This document shows positions 27,681 through 36,505 of a DNA stretch of 64,000 bases, piece after piece. How positions within the stretch are numbered: the first letter of the stretch is position 1; each line of letters starts with the position of its first letter. Under the pieces are notes generated by a model that saw nothing but the letters and a program-made list of their open reading frames with translations, made no database searches and was not told the DNA's origin. Where the stretch lies: NCBI GenBank assembly GCA_902802945.1, contig CADCOC010000016.1:1-64000 (forward strand), in the 5' to 3' direction. The translations under genes and the position numbers were made by a program. The DNA comes from an uncultured bacterium. GTDB taxonomy: Bacteria > Verrucomicrobiota > Kiritimatiellia > RFP12 > UBA1067.

Positions 27681-29111
27681 CTAGTATACCAAATCCTTCC
27701 CCCTTCGTGAACGGCCTACGCGCGCGAGGAAGCGCGCGTGGGCAAGGAACGACGGGACGGTCGCAAGACACGCCAGCACGTCCGAGATCGGCATTGACAA
27801 CCAGATCGCCGTAGCTGGCGCGCAGATGCCCGTGAGGCGCGCAAGGTACGGCAGCAGCCAGATGCACGGGATGAGGCATACGACCTGACGCAGCAGCGAA
27901 AGGAGAATGGCAGTGCGTGGCCTGCCCACGGACTGGAAGTACGTGGACGCCACGACGTTCAGACCGATGCACCATAGCATGCAATTGGAGACGCGCAGGT
28001 CTCCTGCCGCCAGTCGGATGAACTCCGCGTCCGCACCATCCGTGAACAGCCTCACGATCGGCACGGGAGCAAGCACCTCCACGGCGGCCGCGAACGTCAC
28101 GACGGCCGTGGACGTCCACAGCCCGAGGAAGAGAGCCTCTCGCACACGGCGGAAGTTCCGCGCGCCCCAGTTGTAGCCCATCACCGACGCAATGCCCTGC
28201 TGTACGCCCATGAGCGGCATGACGAAGAACATCGTCACCATCTGGAAGATGCCGAGCGATGCAACCTGCGCGGTGGCGGACGCCTCGTCCGCCGCCCAGT
28301 ACGCGAACGCGAGCTGGAGCGACACGTTCACGAGGCTTCCCGCCAGCTGCTGCAGCGCCGGCGAAAGGCCGATGCCGCACGCCTTCGCGAGATAGGCGCG
28401 GTAGATGCCGATCCTGCGCCACCGCAGACGCACGGCGCTGTGGCCCGGCCTGTAATGCCAGAGAGCCCACGCGCACGAACACGCCATCGCGATGTTTGTG
28501 GCCCACGCCGCACCAGCCACGCCCATGTCGAAGGCAAAGATGAAGATCGGATCAAGCACGAGGTTCACGCCGAAACCGACCACCATGCAAATCATCGACG
28601 GCACCACGGCCCCCTCGCTGCGCATCGTGGCGGAAAGGCCAAAGGCGATATGGGCAAAAAGGTGCGAGAAGACGACGAGGCGCAGGTACGTCTTCGCCAT
28701 CTCGAAGGCGCCTGCCGTCACGGACGCGCCGCCCGACAAGCGCAGGATCGGATCGATGAAAATGAATACGAGTGGCGGCAGGATGAAGAAGAAGAGGAGC
28801 TTCAGAGCAATCAGTTCGCCAAGTATCTTCTCGCACGCAGTGCGGTCACCCTCGCCCAACTTAATGGACAGGACGGCCGCGTGCCCCGCCCCCACGAACA
28901 CGCCGAACGCGCCAAATATCATCATCACGGGAAAGACGAGCGTGAGGCCAGCCATCGCGTCCTGTCCGCACCCCTGCCCGATGTAGATGCGGTCGACGAT
29001 CGAGTAAAGCGCGCTCAGCGTCATCGAGACGAGCGCAGGCCACGAGAAGCGCATGATAAGACGCCCCAGCGGGGCGTCCGCCAGTTCCTTAAGCCTCTCG
29101 TTAGGCTTCAT
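27681..29111 (-). CDS. MATE-family multidrug/Na+ efflux transporter
   Basis: 476 aa with about 12 hydrophobic helices arranged as two MATE halves. The N-terminus is typical (PLGRLIMRFSWPALVSMTLSALYSIVDRIYIGQ). The second half repeats the pattern (GIFQMVTMFFVMPLMGVQQGIASVMGYNWGARNFRRV). Members of this subfamily export drugs or metabolites in exchange for H+ or Na+. It is 6 nt downstream of the DUF5107 gene and is the last gene of the LRR-DUF5107-MATE unit. Confidence 0.93.
   Translation of the reverse strand: MKPNERLKELADAPLGRLIMRFSWPALVSMTLSALYSIVDRIYIGQGCGQDAMAGLTLVFPVMMIFGAFGVFVGAGHAAVLSIKLGEGDRTACEKILGELIALKLLFFFILPPLVFIFIDPILRLSGGASVTAGAFEMAKTYLRLVVFSHLFAHIAFGLSATMRSEGAVVPSMICMVVGFGVNLVLDPIFIFAFDMGVAGAAWATNIAMACSCAWALWHYRPGHSAVRLRWRRIGIYRAYLAKACGIGLSPALQQLAGSLVNVSLQLAFAYWAADEASATAQVASLGIFQMVTMFFVMPLMGVQQGIASVMGYNWGARNFRRVREALFLGLWTSTAVVTFAAAVEVLAPVPIVRLFTDGADAEFIRLAAGDLRVSNCMLWCIGLNVVASTYFQSVGRPRTAILLSLLRQVVCLIPCIWLLPYLARLTGICAPATAIWLSMPISDVLACLATVPSFLAHARFLARVGRSRRGKDLVY
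27683..27711 (-). promoter_or_regulatory. Promoter of the Phd/Doc-like unit, overlapping the MATE stop codon
   Basis: Minus-strand TTCACG (27706-27711), 17-bp spacer, TATACT (27683-27688). The -10 contains most of the MATE gene's last codons and touches its stop (GTA TAC TAG). Confidence 0.55.
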
Positions 29112-29117
29112 GCTGCG

Positions 29118-31658
29118 TCACTCGTCCTTCGGATACGGTTTGCCGCGGCCAAGGTTCTCCGGGTACTCCGCGCGCCGCACGAGCGCGGCATCGGCCTTAG
29201 CGGCGTCCCCGGCGGCAAGAGCCTGACGCGCCATGCCCGCCCACGCCTCCTGCCAGAGAGCGTGCGCGTCATTGCTGTTCTCGCTCGGCAGCACACGCAT
29301 TCCCTCCAGAAATTTCACGGCGTCCTCGAAGCGCTTCAGTCCGCAGAGCGACTTCACGTAGAGCATGCCGAGGGGGCTGTTGCCCGGATGGCGCGCAAGG
29401 TAGGACTCCGCCGTGCGCGCAGCATCTTCCCAGTACTTCTCGTCGACATACGACCGCGCGAGGTCGCGACCGATGCGCCATCCGTCCTCAAGCTCCGCCG
29501 CACGCCGAAGGTCAACGCGGCGTTCCGCTCCCTTGCGCCTCATGGCGCGGAAATGGAACAGGACGGCGTCGTCCGCGTCATCGCAGCGGGAGAGGAGCGC
29601 GTCCACCTCCTGCGCCGAACCTCCCTGCGCGGCGCGCTGCACGGCGAGCAGGTAGCGGAATTTCCAGGATGCTCCGGACTCCGCCGCCCACGCAAGCGCG
29701 GCGCGTGTGGAACGCCGGAACGGAAACGCGAAGCGCACGGAGAGCCTGGTCGCCTCCTCCAGCGCGCGCGCGGCGGCCTCGTATTTCCCCGCGTTGCGCT
29801 CAAGGTAGGCGAGACGCACCCGCGCGATGATGCTCTTCGGCGCGAGGCCGTAGAGTTCGCGCGCCTCGTCGAGAAGGCCTGCGTCCTCATACCAGTCGGC
29901 AAGGCCGATGTAGGTCTGGTCGGGGAACTCGTTGCGCACGAGGAACTTGAAGACGTCCTCGTCGAGATCGCCGATCAGCTTCTCCTCGAACCGCGCGCCG
30001 TGGAAGAGCGGCACCACCTGGCGCGCAAGACGCAGGATGCTGCGGGCTGCCTTGACGTCGCCGCGCCGGCGCGCCGCGATGACGCGTACGAGCCAGGCGT
30101 CGAAGTTGAAGCTGCCGGCCTGCGTGGCCTTCATGGCGTAGTCGCTCGCCGCCGCCCAGTCGCCCTTCCGCAACGATCCCTTCGCTAGCAGCACGTAGGC
30201 GGACGCGCGGTAGAGCGGCGAATAGGCCGCGAGGAGCAGACGCTCTCGCGCCTCTTCGTCCGCTCCCTGCGCGTGCGCGGCAAATCCGTCGAGGTAGTTC
30301 GCCTCGGCGTCGTAGGTGTCCACGGCAAGCGCGCGGGCGCAGAGCTCGCGTACTTCCGCGTAGCCGCCACGCCGCGCGGCAAGGCCCGCGAGCGTGTTGA
30401 GCGCAGGGACGAATGCAGGCTCCTTCGCGAGGCATTCCCTGAGGGACTCCTCGCCCGTCTTGTCGTCGCGCGTGCGCAGCGCCTGCTGTCCGCGGAGGTA
30501 GAGTCCGTATGCCGTCGTCCAGTCGAAGTCGTCGGGCATCTGGAGCGGACGCTCCACGCACGCGCAGCCTGACGTGAGGGAGACAAGCTGGGATGCGTCG
30601 CGCACCACGCCCCAGCGCTCCTCGAACATGTCCGTGGCACCCGGCGCGAACGTGGGGTGCTTGAACGGCGTTTTCCACGAATCGCCGTTCGGCTGGTTGA
30701 ACACGCGCCCGCTCTGTAGCTCCACATACTGTCCGTCCGAGTCAGTAAGCAGGTCCTCCCAGATGCCTCCCTCGCGCGAAAGCGCCCATAGCCAGATCTT
30801 GCGTCCGTACTTCTCCGCCGCGTAGTGGTAGGACCCGAACGCGGCCTCGGGCCACCACAGCGCGAAGATGCGGTTGTCGCCGTTGAGCACGTGATAGCTC
30901 TTCGAGCGGCCGAAGGCGTTGTTGGCGTAGACGGAGAGGTCTCGCCCTTTCCAGTCCACGTGCCAGGAATGCGCATCGCCGCCGTGGCCGATGTAGGCCG
31001 AGCCGGGAAACGCTAGCGATGGATTCCCGCGCGCGGAGTATGCGGCCGTCATCCAGTGGTAGTAGGGTCCAGGCAGGTTCGCGCCGTTGAACCACGTCGT
31101 GCGCGTGAGGAAGTAGTCGGCGTCCGGAGGGAGGTTCACCTCCACCTGCCACGTGGTGCCGTTCACGTACTCCGTGGCGGAGGCGAAGTAGCTCGCGCTG
31201 CCGTCCTGGTTCTGCCGCACGGCCCAGTCCACGGGCGTGGCGGTGTTGGGCGAGTGGCCGATGATGCCGAAGTTGAACTCAATGCCGCCCGAACACCAGG
31301 GGCCGCGCATCGCGATGTCACGGAACTTGACGGCGTGGTTGAAGTAGATGAACTCGCGCCCCGTCGCCTTGTCCAGCGCCCCCCACACCTTGCCGCCGAT
31401 CTGGGGCAGCATCGTCACCACCACGCGGTCGTTCTCAAGCGTCACGCACGTCCACGACTGCGTGGCGGAGGTCGCGCTCGACCCGTCGTAGCGGAAATAC
31501 GGGTAACGCCGCTCTGCAACGCATGGCACGGGATCAGGGTCGGAGAACGGATAGGTGGGCAGCGCAAGCGTCCCCTCCGTCACCTTCGATGCGGCGAGCA
31601 GGTTGGACGCGCACAGCGCCCCGAACAGGCAAACGGCTGACGCGGCGGGCTTCTTCAT
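29118..31658 (-). CDS. Secreted DUF5107-like (aldose-epimerase-type) protein with TPR region
   Basis: 846 aa with a signal peptide (AASAVCLFGALCASNLLAAS). Residues about 30-340 form the DUF5107 beta-sandwich (VTLENDRVVVTMLPQIGGKVWGALDKATGREFIYFN ... PWCSGGIEFNFGIIGHSPNTATPVDW). The rest is a long tetratricopeptide-like alpha solenoid (AxxxLGxxxxxxG-type helices, for example AAYSPLYRASAYVLLAKGSL). DUF5107 proteins are common next to polysaccharide-use genes and are thought to bind or process sugars. SD AGGGAG precedes the ATG. It starts 9 nt after the LRR gene and ends 6 nt before MATE. Confidence 0.88.
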   Translation of the reverse strand: MKKPAASAVCLFGALCASNLLAASKVTEGTLALPTYPFSDPDPVPCVAERRYPYFRYDGSSATSATQSWTCVTLENDRVVVTMLPQIGGKVWGALDKATGREFIYFNHAVKFRDIAMRGPWCSGGIEFNFGIIGHSPNTATPVDWAVRQNQDGSASYFASATEYVNGTTWQVEVNLPPDADYFLTRTTWFNGANLPGPYYHWMTAAYSARGNPSLAFPGSAYIGHGGDAHSWHVDWKGRDLSVYANNAFGRSKSYHVLNGDNRIFALWWPEAAFGSYHYAAEKYGRKIWLWALSREGGIWEDLLTDSDGQYVELQSGRVFNQPNGDSWKTPFKHPTFAPGATDMFEERWGVVRDASQLVSLTSGCACVERPLQMPDDFDWTTAYGLYLRGQQALRTRDDKTGEESLRECLAKEPAFVPALNTLAGLAARRGGYAEVRELCARALAVDTYDAEANYLDGFAAHAQGADEEARERLLLAAYSPLYRASAYVLLAKGSLRKGDWAAASDYAMKATQAGSFNFDAWLVRVIAARRRGDVKAARSILRLARQVVPLFHGARFEEKLIGDLDEDVFKFLVRNEFPDQTYIGLADWYEDAGLLDEARELYGLAPKSIIARVRLAYLERNAGKYEAAARALEEATRLSVRFAFPFRRSTRAALAWAAESGASWKFRYLLAVQRAAQGGSAQEVDALLSRCDDADDAVLFHFRAMRRKGAERRVDLRRAAELEDGWRIGRDLARSYVDEKYWEDAARTAESYLARHPGNSPLGMLYVKSLCGLKRFEDAVKFLEGMRVLPSENSNDAHALWQEAWAGMARQALAAGDAAKADAALVRRAEYPENLGRGKPYPKDE

Positions 31659-31667
31659 GTGCGCTCC

Positions 31668-32456
31668 CTAGAACAAGATGGCAACGTTGTCTCCGAGCGC
31701 CTTGCGCACGCGCACGACCTCCTCCGAGGGAAGCGGACAGTTGGCCAGGCTGAGCGTGGTCAGGCCCCGCAGACCGGAAAGATCGTCTGGCATGCGCGAA
31801 ATCGGGCAGCCTTTCAGCGAGAGCGACTTGAGTTTGGGCAGCGCCGTGCCCAACCAGTCAGGCACGCTCGTAATGGCGTTGTCGTCTAGCGCGAGGTCCT
31901 CCAGTTCCGACCACTCCTTCACGACTTCGGGCACTGATGTCAGCAGGTTCTTGCGCAAGTAGACACGGCGCAGGTCCTTGAGCGCGGAGAGCGATGGGGG
32001 AATCTCGCGGAGCTTGTTCTCGTTCAGACGCAGCCAACGGAGCTTAGTGGCACCAGAAAGCGAGTCTGGAACGGCCGTGATCTGGTTGCCGTCGAGGTTG
32101 AGGTAGGTAAGCGCGGGAAGCTGGGCGACCTCGTCCGGGATCGCCACAAGCTTGTTGCGCACAAGCCAGAGCGAGGTAATTCCTTTCAGCCCCCACACTT
32201 TCCCCGGCACCTTCTCAAGATTGAGCTCGGAAAGGTCAAGCTGCTGGAGAACGGAGTCGGAGAGGCCCTCGAGATCGGCGTCCGTTACGGGACGCGCCGC
32301 GCCGCGCAGGAATAGGCGCACGATCTCGGCGCGGTTCGTATTGGCGAGCGCGTCAAGCGACGTGACCGTGAAAACGTCCGCCGGACGATTGTGGTTGTCA
32401 AAGCATCCGGCGCACGCAAGGCACGCCGCCACCAAGGTAAAAAGACAATTTTTCAT
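31668..32456 (-). CDS. Leucine-rich-repeat lipoprotein
   Basis: 262 aa. Lipoprotein signal with lipobox LACAGC (Cys 18). Residues about 65-250 hold about eight LRRs of the bacterial type (LxxLxLxxNxLxxIPxxVxxL), for example LTYLNLDGNQITAVPDSLSG. The likely role is surface or periplasmic protein binding. It is the first gene of an operon with DUF5107 and MATE. The -10 lies only 7 bases before the ATG, so the transcript may be leaderless. Confidence 0.9.
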   Translation of the reverse strand: MKNCLFTLVAACLACAGCFDNHNRPADVFTVTSLDALANTNRAEIVRLFLRGAARPVTDADLEGLSDSVLQQLDLSELNLEKVPGKVWGLKGITSLWLVRNKLVAIPDEVAQLPALTYLNLDGNQITAVPDSLSGATKLRWLRLNENKLREIPPSLSALKDLRRVYLRKNLLTSVPEVVKEWSELEDLALDDNAITSVPDWLGTALPKLKSLSLKGCPISRMPDDLSGLRGLTTLSLANCPLPSEEVVRVRKALGDNVAILF

Positions 32457-32463
32457 GGCGGGT

Positions 32464-32493
32464 AGTATACCATAAAAGAAGCGCGCACGGCCA
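32464..32493 (-). promoter_or_regulatory. Promoter of the LRR-DUF5107-MATE operon
   Basis: Minus-strand TATACT (32464-32469) with a weak TTGGCC 18 bp upstream (32488-32493). Only ACCCGCC separates the -10 from ATG 32456 and no SD is visible, so a leaderless mRNA is likely. Confidence 0.5.
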
Positions 32494-32534
32494 AAAAACT
32501 TCGACTTTGCGGCAAGTGCCGCGCCGCGTTGCCG

Positions 32535-35500
32535 TTATTCAATCTTCGCCTTGTAGAACTTGAGGGCGCCCTTGTCGATGACGAACGTCGCCTCTTCTCC
32601 GTCACGGAAGTGCAAGTCGTTGTCGTTCAGCTCGTAATTCTGTATCTGGGTGTTGATCCCAGTCACGTCCGCGCCGCCGTAAACTTTGAGCGTTCCGTTG
32701 ATCGGTGCCGCTTTCGCGCCGTCCATCACCGCGAAGTTGCGCACGAGCTTCACCTTCACTGTGATTGTCTCGTCACCAACGTCAATGTCGGTGATCTTGA
32801 ACGAGCCCCAGCCGTCCACGCTGTAGCTGGCGTTCATGATGTTCTCGTTGAGGAGGTACGCCCTGGCGAACTGGTCGGACGTCAGAGTTTTGACCATCGC
32901 CGCAACGGCCGCATGGTCGCCGCGCTTGTTCAGCCATTCGGCCTGGCTGGCGGTGAGCGTCGCGGTACCGTCAGAAACGGTCACGACCTCGTCGGTCACG
33001 AATACGACCACCTTGTTCGTGTAGCTGCCGTAGATGGACCCGACAGCCCCTTCGCCGACGTAGCCAATTTTCTGTACGCATGGAGTGACATCGTTGTACG
33101 CGAACGGGAAATTTGGATTCCCGCCTGCCGTCAACGGCAAGTAGTTTCCGCTCTGCTTCACCGAAACGGAATACATCCTGTTCGTCATGTCCATTTCGAC
33201 CCGGACGGTGTAGTCGTTTCCGACGGTCGCCGTGACACCCTCCGCATCGAGCCAGACCCTTCCATTCAGATTGGTCGTGTAGACCTGGAAGCAGGCGTTA
33301 GTGCCGATGCGGACCGCCGCCTTCACGCCCTCGAAATCCTGGTCCTCCTCCGCCACGCTGTTGAACGACGCCGTCGTCTCGATGACGACGTTACGCGCAT
33401 CGGACGGATTGTCGGCGGTGAACTCGTTTCGCTCTTCGATCGCCACCTTATGGTTGACATACTCGACGGCATTGGACCAGAGGCCCGTCGCCTCCTTGTA
33501 GTCCTCGTTCTCGAAGATCCAGTACGCGGCGCGGTTCTCGGGTGTATCCGCATAACTGGCTGCGATGTTCACGTCGTTTGTGTCCCCGAAGAACTGCTTC
33601 ACGTAGTAGTTGTACGAGAACACGTCGCTCGGACGGTACCCCTCGGCGTACACCCGCGCCTTGATTGTCGTCGCGCCAGTCGCGTTCGTCACGTTGATCG
33701 CCGTGCCGGCGGTGTACACTTCGCTCTGCTCCGTCGGGTCGCTGCCGTCAACCGTGTAGCGTATGACCGCTCCGGGAACCGTGCTCGCGAGATCGACGAA
33801 CGTCGTGCGATAGCCCGGCGTGGAGGTGGACGTCGGAGCCGCCGCCTGCTCCGCGATGGTGTATGTCGCGGACACCGTGTCGCTTGCGACATAGCCCGAC
33901 TTGAACGCCTTCGCCTTGATCGTGGTTGTGCCGCTGATCGTGATCGGGGCGGAGTACGCCGCGCTGGAGGACGTAGGTTCGCTGCCGTCAAGCGTGTAGC
34001 GAATCGTCGCGCCCGCCGTCGCGCACGCGAGCGTGACGTCGACACTGTCGGTGATGAACGTCGCAGCGGCGGGCGAGAACGTGGGCTCGGGCAGCTTCGC
34101 CATCTGGAACGTCACGTTGTCGATGATGTTCGCCTTGTCGCCCGAGACGCCGGTCTGCACGAAGCGCAGGATGTGCGTTGCAGCCGCGTTGACGGTGACC
34201 TGACCCGAGTATTCGGACGGCGACGTGGCCGTCGGCGAAACAGACGCGATTTCGTTCGTCACGCTGCCGCGAATCAGCAAGGCGCGCGTCGTCACGCCGA
34301 CATATCCCGGGCGCGCCGCATACGTGAACTTGAAATCGTAGGTCGCGGCGTTCGCGATGACGAACTCCTGCGCCACGAAGGACTCCGATCCCGCGCCGTT
34401 CGTCTGGATAAACGCCGCCTTGCCCCCAAACTCGGAATGGTTCGCCACCCATGTGCAGTTCGGCGCGGCAAGGCCCGCGTTGGACGCGAAGGTCCAGTAC
34501 TTGCAGGAGAATCCGTCACCGTTCGAGTAGGACCACACGCCGGAGTTCTGCGTCACGGTGTTCTGTTCGAATCCTCCGTTGAGGATGAGGTCGCCGGTGG
34601 GCGATAGCTTGTTGAACGTGATTTCCGCGACATCGCTTTCAAGGAATCCGCTCTTGAACGCACGGGCCTTGACGGTGCAGGTGGAGGAAATCTGCAAGGC
34701 GCTTGAATAGGCCGTGCTGGAGGATGTAGGATCGGAGCCGTCGAGCGTATAGCGGATGGTGGCGCCGGAGACCGAACTTGAAATCGTGAGGTTCACGTAC
34801 CCATCGAAGATCGTGGTGTCGGTGACCGTGTTCGCGCGCGAGAACGTGGGCGCGGGGAGCTGGTTGAGCGTCAGCTCCACGCCGTACACATTGCCGACGA
34901 CAGGTGTGGGGCTGTTGGGGTAGTAAGAGGAACCCGTTTCGTTGGCCAACCGCGTGGAGACAGTACTTGCGACGGTCACGTTCGTGGAGGCAGTGACGCC
35001 GTTGTTTGACGACTGCACCGTGTATGTGCCCGATGGGACAAGAATTGCGTAGATGCCATTTGAGTCGGTTGTTGCCTGGTAGGTTGAAGAACCATTCCGC
35101 GCCGTAACCGTGGCATTCTCCACCTTGTTACCCGAAGAGTTCAACACGCGGCCGCTGAGAATCGAACGCCCCGAGTCAGAGCAGACACTCGGCGGATAGA
35201 TGTTGTAGAGGATGTTGTCGATCGAGGTGAAATCGGAATCTGCATCCGTAAGGTCGGGCGGATTGTACCAGGCATTGTCGGTTCCGGTCCATCCGAAATT
35301 GAAATGAACATAGAGCGTTCCGCTGTTATAGCCGTAGCCGTCCGCGACAATCGCATGCCCGGGAACGGACACGCCGCACGGGCTCTTCAAGTCGAGGCTG
35401 GGCAGAATCGCCCTCTTGATTTCGTCCAAGCTGCATCCGCCCTTTTTAATGATCAGGGCGGCATTCTTGTATTGGAACTGGTCGGTTAGACGAGTGGCAA

Positions 35501-36443
35501 ACAGGCCGTAATGCGCACCACTGCCATCATCTGCATAATCCATGTGCACACTCCGCCCGACATCAAGCGTCAGTTTGCCGATCGCCTTTTTCTGGGCAGT
35601 GGACGTAAGCCATGAAACAGTTGCCGGCATGTTGTCCCAGTCGTATGTACCGCCAAACGTCTTGACGTCATCATTCCAGGCCGTGTAGGAGCCACCGGCA
35701 GTCGTCTGGTAACCATCGTTGAGAGTCCAGCTGGCAGTGCCGTCAACTGTACCATAATAATCCTTTATTTTTGTGATGGACGCGGTGGGATATTTCCAGT
35801 AGCGCATGATCTGCGCACCGGCGGTGGCGACGCAACCGCAGACGTATCCAAGTGGAGTATATTGGTTCTCGCCGTGTCCGCTCTGCCCCCACTTCGTCTC
35901 CATGAGCGTGTTCACGCGCACGTCGTTGATGGAGGAACGTGAACCTGCCTGAAGCCTTGCCCCGCCCTTGGCGCTCGCCGCCCCGCGCAGCCGCGCCCAC
36001 TTGGCGGCCTTGGCACTGGAAGCGGCCGCCGCGAGCCGACGACCGCCGCTAGAAGTGCTAGAGGCGCTAGAAGTGCTAGCCGCCTCCATGGCAGCCACGT
36101 CGATGTTGAGCATCACCATCAGGGGATTCTGAGTCGCGTTCGTATTCCACGTGCTATCCTTCGAGTAGGCCAGAATCGGCTCGATTTCGGTGTCGCCCGA
36201 AGTGACGACGAAACCGCCGCCCTGGAGATTCACCACGTAGTACTTGCCTTTGCCGTCTTTCGCGTCATACGTCAGCACGCTTTCCGGCTCGGCGGTGATT
36301 TCCTCGCCGAGCGCCTCGCGCAGGTTGATCCAGCCCCGCGCCGCATCCTCGGCGACATCGGACGAGATTTCCTCGCCCAGCGCCAATGAGAGCCAGAGGG
36401 CCGACATCGAAACAGCGAGCACCGCTTTTGCTGAATGTTTCAT
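32535..36443 (-). CDS. C10 (streptopain-type) cysteine peptidase, multidomain, paralogue 1
   Basis: 1302 aa. Signal peptide (MKHSAKAVLAVSMSALWLSLALG), then an inhibitory propeptide-like region (YYVVNLQGGGFVVTSGDTEIEPILAYSK), then the C10 catalytic domain. The nucleophile Cys is near residue 202 in YVCGCVATAGAQIMRYW and the His near 362 in VPGHAIVADGYGY; both are intact. Downstream are a carboxypeptidase-regulatory-like domain, a CHB_HEX_C-type domain (ATIRYTLDGSDPTSSSTAYS), a DUF642-like carbohydrate-binding domain (DLILNGGFEQN ... IDNVTFQ), two more CHB_HEX_C domains and a C-terminal module of about 300 residues ending FYKAKIE, shared with the next two genes. Probably a secreted, zymogen-type endopeptidase acting on host, dietary or bacterial proteins. 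Unlike its paralogues it lacks the QQQDG insertion before KAAKWARLR. SD AGGAGAG precedes the ATG. Confidence 0.9.
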   Translation of the reverse strand: MKHSAKAVLAVSMSALWLSLALGEEISSDVAEDAARGWINLREALGEEITAEPESVLTYDAKDGKGKYYVVNLQGGGFVVTSGDTEIEPILAYSKDSTWNTNATQNPLMVMLNIDVAAMEAASTSSASSTSSGGRRLAAAASSAKAAKWARLRGAASAKGGARLQAGSRSSINDVRVNTLMETKWGQSGHGENQYTPLGYVCGCVATAGAQIMRYWKYPTASITKIKDYYGTVDGTASWTLNDGYQTTAGGSYTAWNDDVKTFGGTYDWDNMPATVSWLTSTAQKKAIGKLTLDVGRSVHMDYADDGSGAHYGLFATRLTDQFQYKNAALIIKKGGCSLDEIKRAILPSLDLKSPCGVSVPGHAIVADGYGYNSGTLYVHFNFGWTGTDNAWYNPPDLTDADSDFTSIDNILYNIYPPSVCSDSGRSILSGRVLNSSGNKVENATVTARNGSSTYQATTDSNGIYAILVPSGTYTVQSSNNGVTASTNVTVASTVSTRLANETGSSYYPNSPTPVVGNVYGVELTLNQLPAPTFSRANTVTDTTIFDGYVNLTISSSVSGATIRYTLDGSDPTSSSTAYSSALQISSTCTVKARAFKSGFLESDVAEITFNKLSPTGDLILNGGFEQNTVTQNSGVWSYSNGDGFSCKYWTFASNAGLAAPNCTWVANHSEFGGKAAFIQTNGAGSESFVAQEFVIANAATYDFKFTYAARPGYVGVTTRALLIRGSVTNEIASVSPTATSPSEYSGQVTVNAAATHILRFVQTGVSGDKANIIDNVTFQMAKLPEPTFSPAAATFITDSVDVTLACATAGATIRYTLDGSEPTSSSAAYSAPITISGTTTIKAKAFKSGYVASDTVSATYTIAEQAAAPTSTSTPGYRTTFVDLASTVPGAVIRYTVDGSDPTEQSEVYTAGTAINVTNATGATTIKARVYAEGYRPSDVFSYNYYVKQFFGDTNDVNIAASYADTPENRAAYWIFENEDYKEATGLWSNAVEYVNHKVAIEERNEFTADNPSDARNVVIETTASFNSVAEEDQDFEGVKAAVRIGTNACFQVYTTNLNGRVWLDAEGVTATVGNDYTVRVEMDMTNRMYSVSVKQSGNYLPLTAGGNPNFPFAYNDVTPCVQKIGYVGEGAVGSIYGSYTNKVVVFVTDEVVTVSDGTATLTASQAEWLNKRGDHAAVAAMVKTLTSDQFARAYLLNENIMNASYSVDGWGSFKITDIDVGDETITVKVKLVRNFAVMDGAKAAPINGTLKVYGGADVTGINTQIQNYELNDNDLHFRDGEEATFVIDKGALKFYKAKIE

Positions 36444-36505
36444 TTTTCTCTCCTGTTTTCTCTGCGTTTGCTGTCCCTCTGCGCCTCTGCGCGAGATTAG
36501 CCGTC
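36444..36505 (-). repeat. Conserved intergenic spacer between C10 paralogues (copy 1)
   Basis: This 62-bp gap and the 67-bp gap at 41006-41072 share the order stop-GGACGGCTAATCTCGCGCAGAG-GCGCAGAG...-SD. The CGCAGAGG-type repeat resembles a frequent PVC/cyanobacterial spacer repeat (my recollection). It produces a spurious N-terminal extension (SRTANLAQRRR) if an upstream start is chosen. Confidence 0.75.
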